Of a stretch of DNA of 8,056 nt, positions 5,357 through 8,056 are shown piece after piece. The position numbers were made by a program, and so were the translations under genes. The stretch comes from Candidatus Peregrinibacteria bacterium RIFCSPLOWO2_01_FULL_48_20 (GTDB lineage Bacteria > Patescibacteriota > Gracilibacteria > UBA1369 > 2-02-FULL-48-14): assembly GCA_001787475.1 (NCBI GenBank), contig MFXB01000027.1:1-8056 (forward strand), read 5' to 3'. The notes under the pieces were generated by a model. The model saw only the letters and a list, made by a program, of their open reading frames with translations, was not told the origin of the DNA and did no database searches. How positions within the stretch are numbered: position 1 is the first letter of the stretch; each line of letters opens with the position of its first letter.

Positions 5357-6502
5357 ATGCAAAAAATCGCCATTTTCGGCTCCACCGGTTCCATAGGCAC
5401 ACAAACACTGGAAGTGCTGCGCGCCTTCGCCGGCGAATTTGAAGTGGTGGGACTGACGGCGTTGAAAAACACCGAACTGCTTGCCGAACAAGCAACCGAG
5501 TTTTTAAATAAGAATGGCTTATCTAAGCTAAAAAACGGAGCAAAAAGTCTGCACGTGCAGACCTTCCAAGGGGCCATCCTCGCACCTATCCACACGCAAA
5601 TCGAGAACTTGATTGAGCAAGCGGACTATGTCGTCAACGCCGTACCCGGCTTCGATGGGCTCGCCATTTCGCTGGCCGCTGTGCGCGCCGGGAAAACTTT
5701 GCTCTCCGCGAACAAAGAATCCCTCGCCATTGCCGGCCGCTATCTCCGCGCCGAAGCCGCAAAAACCGGCGCCAAAATCTTCCCGCTCGACTCCGAAGCT
5801 TCCGCCATCTGGCAACTCGCCCACGAGTACGGCGCCGACCAAATCCAATCCGTCACCCTCACTTGTAGCGGCGGCCCTTTCCGCGGCCGCACCGCCGCCG
5901 AACTCGCCCACGTCACGCCAGCCGAAGCCCTCGCCCATCCCACCTGGAAAATGGGCCCAAAAGTCAGCATCGACTCCGCCACGCTCATCAACAAAATTCT
6001 CGAAATTTACGAAGTCCACAATCTCTTCGACATCCACCTCAAAAACATCCACGTCACCATTCACCCGCAGAGCATTGTCCATAGCATGATCCACACCAAA
6101 ACCGGCGCCACCAAAATGCACATCACGCAGAACGACATGAAACTTTTTATTTCCTACGCCCTGCATTATCCCAATCAACCCAAGTGTCCGTGGCCCATCA
6201 CTCGTGCGCGCAAAAGCGAACTCACTTTCGACCAGCCCGACTCCGCCACCTTCCGTCCGCTCCAGTGGTTTGAGCTCCACAAAGGCAATCCAAATTTTCC
6301 GATTGTGCTCAACGCCCTCAACGATTTTGCCGTCGCCGAATTTCTCGCGGGCCGCCTCAGCTTCCTCGGCATTTACGATTTCATCGAAGCCGGACTCGAA
6401 CAATTTCTGTGGGAGACGCCACCACGGACTCTCGAAGAAACCATCGCTTTTCATGAACGTGTGGCGAGGTTTCGCCTGAGCTCAACAGCGATTTTTACAT
6501 AA
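5357..6502 (+). CDS. dxr: 1-deoxy-D-xylulose 5-phosphate reductoisomerase (DXR/IspC)
   Basis: Dxr converts DXP to MEP with NADPH and a divalent metal, the first committed MEP-pathway step. The protein has 381 residues, a normal length. GSTGSIG (8-14) is the NADPH loop and LSANKES (116-122) is conserved. The metal ligands are D145 and E147 in PLDSEASAIWQ and E216 in LINKILEIYE, with N212 and K213 beside it. The flexible loop HPTWKMG (194-200) and IHPQSIVHS (235-243) are intact. One oddity is that the usual His of DSEH is Ala148. The start follows the family N-terminus (MQKIAIFGSTGSIG); an in-frame ATG at 5339 would add six residues. The last codons carry one copy of a direct repeat and overlap the convergent ATPase gene by 8 bases. 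Confidence 0.96.
   Translation: MQKIAIFGSTGSIGTQTLEVLRAFAGEFEVVGLTALKNTELLAEQATEFLNKNGLSKLKNGAKSLHVQTFQGAILAPIHTQIENLIEQADYVVNAVPGFDGLAISLAAVRAGKTLLSANKESLAIAGRYLRAEAAKTGAKIFPLDSEASAIWQLAHEYGADQIQSVTLTCSGGPFRGRTAAELAHVTPAEALAHPTWKMGPKVSIDSATLINKILEIYEVHNLFDIHLKNIHVTIHPQSIVHSMIHTKTGATKMHITQNDMKLFISYALHYPNQPKCPWPITRARKSELTFDQPDSATFRPLQWFELHKGNPNFPIVLNALNDFAVAEFLAGRLSFLGIYDFIEAGLEQFLWETPPRTLEETIAFHERVARFRLSSTAIFT
6452..6502 (+). repeat. Direct repeat, proximal copy (3' end of dxr)
   Basis: Bases 6468-6486 (GGTTTCGCCTGAGCTCAAC) recur exactly at 7698-7716 in the same orientation. Extended in the dxr frame, the copy runs from H366 to the stop and reads HERVARFRLSSTAIFT-stop. The whole 51 bases align without gaps to 7682-7732, with 35 identical positions by my count. 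The core contains the 8-base palindrome TGAGCTCA. Together the two copies bracket the ATPase/DUF4143 gene. Confidence 0.85.
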
Positions 6503-7619
6503 AATCAGGATAGTTTCCGGTATCTATCACTGTTACGGTAGGCGTTGGCGCCTCTTTTGACTTGTGAAGAACTTTTTTTTCACTTTTCCACTTCACCTCA
6601 TAGCCCTTGAGAGCCCCATCCGCCTCTTCTACAAGATCAACCTCCTCTCCGTCATAGGCTCGCCAAAAATAAAAGTTCTTTTTAATTTTACTATTAAAGT
6701 TCAATTTGAACAATTCGCTGATCACATAGTTCTCAAATAAAGCACCTTTATCCGGTCTCACATCCAAGTTTTCAAAACTATTGATGAGTGCATTCCTCAG
6801 CCCGCAGTCCCAGAAGTAGATTTTTCTGGTACGTCTAAGGCCTGTCCTTTTGTTCCCGGTATGGGGCTGCAAGCGAAATACTATAAACGCCTTTTCCAAT
6901 ATTTCTATGTACCGCTCGACTGTTTTTAGAGCAATGCCAAAATTCCGTGAAATTTCGCCGTAAGAAACTTCACTCCCCACTTGATAAGCCAGCACTTTCA
7001 AGACTTTGACCAAGGTATCGGACTTCCTTAAGCCTTCAAAAGCCAGTATATCTTTCATGGAGTAGTCGTCGGTGATGAGTTTTATGCTTTCTCGCAGGGT
7101 GACCCCTTCTTTTGGAAAAACGATTTCCGGATAAGATCCGAATAACAATCTATTCGTGAGAGATGCTTGTTGTTCTTTTTTTGATTCGTACAAAAAAGAC
7201 AACTCACTGTACATAGGGGGGAGAAACATAAAATCATAATGCCGCCCGGTTAGAGGTTCCGCTAAAGTATTCTCCAGGTCAAAAGAGGAGGAACCCGTAG
7301 CAATTACCTGTAGCTCAGGGTAAGTGTCGACCAATATTTTAAGAGTGAGACCAATGTTTTCAACCCTCTGTGCTTCGTCAATGGCAATCACCTTATGTTT
7401 CCCCACGAAACTGAGCAAATTCTCAGGACTTTTGGGCGACAGACCATCTCTGTTCTCCGGCACGTCACAATTGATGTAAATGGTGTTATCGTATTTTTTT
7501 AAAAAATTTTTCAAAAAAGTAGTTTTCCCCGACTGCCTTGGCCCATATAAAATAAGCACCTTCCCCTTAAAAAGTTTAGATTCAAGCTCCTTTTCGATAT
7601 TTCTAACGATAATTTGCAT
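6495..7619 (-). CDS. AAA ATPase with C-terminal DUF4143 domain
   Basis: This 374-residue ATP-binding protein is of the AAA/DUF4143 type. It has Walker A GPRQSGKTT (26-34), Walker B VIAIDEAQ (77-84) and a sensor-like TGSSSFDL (108-115). A winged-helix-like region spans about 215-245 (SYGEISRNFGIALKTVERYI). The C-terminal DUF4143 part shows KIYFWDCGLRNAL, GALFENYVISEL (E296), WRAYDGEEVDLV (D328) and GYEVKW (E341, K343), the spacing expected of a PD-(D/E)XK nuclease-like fold. Whether it cuts DNA is unknown; the family is common, often horizontally transferred and poorly characterised. The start at 7619 fits the family N-terminus and a well-placed promoter; extension to 7754 would run through the distal dxr repeat. 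The 3' end overlaps dxr. AT-rich codon use differs from dxr. Confidence 0.88.
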   Translation of the reverse strand: MQIIVRNIEKELESKLFKGKVLILYGPRQSGKTTFLKNFLKKYDNTIYINCDVPENRDGLSPKSPENLLSFVGKHKVIAIDEAQRVENIGLTLKILVDTYPELQVIATGSSSFDLENTLAEPLTGRHYDFMFLPPMYSELSFLYESKKEQQASLTNRLLFGSYPEIVFPKEGVTLRESIKLITDDYSMKDILAFEGLRKSDTLVKVLKVLAYQVGSEVSYGEISRNFGIALKTVERYIEILEKAFIVFRLQPHTGNKRTGLRRTRKIYFWDCGLRNALINSFENLDVRPDKGALFENYVISELFKLNFNSKIKKNFYFWRAYDGEEVDLVEEADGALKGYEVKWKSEKKVLHKSKEAPTPTVTVIDTGNYPDFM

Positions 7620-7625
7620 AGCTCC

Positions 7626-7654
7626 AGTATAAACCGATGCGTGCAAAAAGACAA
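7626..7654 (-). promoter_or_regulatory. Promoter of the ATPase/DUF4143 gene, placed for a leaderless mRNA
   Basis: On the minus strand, TTGTCT (7654-7649), a 17-base spacer and TATACT (7631-7626) match the consensus at four and five of six bases. Only six bases separate the -10 box from the ATG at 7619. The A of the ATG therefore falls at the expected transcription start, the classic leaderless layout. A GGAG also lies in that gap but is too close to the ATG to act as a normal ribosome site. Confidence 0.6.
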
Positions 7655-7681
7655 CTCGATGTCTGTTTTTAATGCAAAAAA

Positions 7682-7732
7682 CACACTCGTGCATCGGGGT
7701 TTCGCCTGAGCTCAACCGCCTCTTGGATGTAA
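7682..7732 (+). repeat. Direct repeat, distal copy: detached second dxr 3' end
   Basis: In the dxr frame this segment reads HTRASGFRLSSTASWM and ends in TAA at 7730-7732, the same length and stop position as the tail now fused to dxr. Bases 7698-7716 are identical to 6468-6486. Upstream the frame is closed by a TAA at 7670-7672, so it is not part of a gene. It is best read as either the original dxr tail displaced by insertion or a tail carried by the inserted cassette. Confidence 0.8.
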
Positions 7733-7765
7733 AGGGCAGCCAGTCAATCCACAAGTGTTAAGTAA

Positions 7766-7789
7766 AAATCTGTGCCTGGGCACAGATTT
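7766..7789 (+). terminator. Strong hairpin, probable (displaced) dxr terminator
   Basis: The arms AAATCTGTGCC (7766-7776) and GGCACAGATTT (7779-7789) are perfectly complementary and form at least a 10-base-pair stem with a CTGG loop. It begins 33 bases after the stop codon of the distal dxr tail, where a dxr terminator would be expected. The T-tract is only TTT on the plus strand; on the minus strand there are five T. Termination efficiency is therefore uncertain, and it may work in both directions. Confidence 0.5.
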
Positions 7790-7802
7790 CAGGTCATTCT
7801 AT

Positions 7803-7840
7803 GGCTTAAGCAGGCCATCCAGCCTTTAAAAGCTCAAGCC
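7803..7840 (+). repeat. Interrupted inverted repeat in the long intergenic region
   Basis: GGCTTAAGC (7803-7811) and GCTCAAGCC (7832-7840) pair at eight of nine positions. The first arm contains the palindrome GCTTAAGC, and a smaller alternative stem, ATGGC / GCCAT (7801-7818), overlaps it. The repeat ends one base before the -35 box of the downstream promoter, so it could be an operator; this is inference. Confidence 0.3.
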
Positions 7841-7841
7841 C

Positions 7842-7869
7842 TTGACAAAATCCATATCCAAGGTACGAT
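7842..7869 (+). promoter_or_regulatory. Promoter for the rightmost transcript
   Basis: A perfect -35 TTGACA (7842-7847), a 16-base spacer and TACGAT (7864-7869, four of six) make the best plus-strand promoter in this region. It would start transcription near 7876, giving a leader of about 135 bases before the ATG at 8012. Confidence 0.6.
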
Positions 7870-7875
7870 ACGAGC

Positions 7876-8011
7876 ACAATTCGAAAAAACAGGTCACGTG
7901 CCCCCTGTCTAAAAATGGGTAAAAAGAGAATCAATCTCTTCTCTCCGCTCGGAGGTTTCCTACCAAGGAATCGCCGGGCGATTTTAAAACTACCAATAAT
8001 CTAAAAATTTT
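7876..8011 (+). other. Structured 5' leader of unknown class
   Basis: This gene-free leader holds a chain of short hairpins. They are ACAGG / CCTGT (7889-7908), AAGAGA / TCTCTT (7924-7940), CTCC / GGAG (7943-7954), TTCCT / AGGAA (7957-7970) and AATCGC / GCGATT (7969-7983). The last is followed by TT before an A, a weak terminator-like end, and shares two bases with the stem before it. I could not match it to a known riboswitch, T-box or ribosomal-protein leader. The wider stretch from 7620 to 8011 otherwise holds the promoters, repeat and hairpins listed separately. Confidence 0.4.
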
Positions 8012-8056
8012 ATGCCAGAAGGAGTACCAAAACATCCATCTATAAAGCCAGAGACA
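8012..8056 (+). CDS. Start of a possible gene running off the window
   Basis: From ATG 8012 an open frame of 15 codons (MPEGVPKHPSIKPET) reaches the window end. The support is the strong promoter and long leader upstream. No Shine-Dalgarno precedes the ATG; an AGAAGGAG lies just inside the ORF instead, so the real start could be further downstream. Nothing can be said about function. Confidence 0.4.
   Translation, partial: MPEGVPKHPSIKPET

Noticed and set aside
5528..6454. 308-codon minus-strand open frame antisense to dxr
   Set aside because: It is a shadow of C/G-ending dxr codons; the translation is low-complexity Gly/Val/Glu/Asp and resembles no family, whereas dxr on the other strand is certain.
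7620..7754. 45-codon N-terminal extension of the DUF4143 ATPase
   Set aside because: It would translate through the promoter and the antisense of the distal dxr repeat; MQIIVRNIEKEL at 7619 is a normal family start.

Overview
The window looks like a stretch of a small-genome bacterial chromosome. I think a Candidate Phyla Radiation (Patescibacteria) lineage such as Peregrinibacteria is the best guess: it combines an infC-rpmI-rplT operon, MEP isoprenoid genes, Ser/Thr/Asp-rich secreted beta-sandwich proteins and AbiE / DUF4143 cassettes. This lineage call is inference only; no rRNA is present. The standard code fits: TAA, TAG and TGA all serve as stops and no conserved gene needs a recoded TGA.

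Layout. Bases 1-423 hold the 3' end of a plus-strand acidic surface protein. It converges on the minus-strand operon infC (1531-1016), rpmI (1016-804) and rplT (786-442), which encodes IF3, bL35 and bL20. The operon has a near-consensus sigma70-type promoter at 1556-1584, and infC appears to start at a non-canonical ATA. Directly upstream lies a minus-strand gene for a signal-peptide-bearing secreted protein (2583-1594), whose first domain resembles the partial protein at the window's left edge. Divergent from it is ispG (2704-3819). A minus-strand abiEi-abiEii-like pair (5140-3757) follows, then dxr (5357-6502), then a minus-strand AAA ATPase/DUF4143 gene (7619-6495). About 390 bases without a confident gene separate that from a short ORF start at 8012.

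Function. ispG and dxr encode two enzymes of the MEP pathway to IPP/DMAPP. Dxr makes MEP from DXP, and IspG makes HMBPP from MEcPP. They are probably ancestral neighbours that are now separated by an AT-richer AbiE cassette.

The most notable observation is the structure of the two cassettes. Each lies in antisense orientation exactly at the 3' end of an MEP gene and overlaps its last codons (63 bases at ispG, 8 bases at dxr). The DUF4143 cassette is bracketed by a 19-bp perfect direct repeat. This repeat is the core of a 51-bp, gap-free, in-frame duplication of the dxr tail including the stop codon (35 of 51 bases identical). A terminator-like hairpin, plausibly the original dxr terminator, now lies beyond the distal repeat. 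This looks like insertion at, and reconstitution of, a protein-gene 3' end, with no recombinase gene visible inside.
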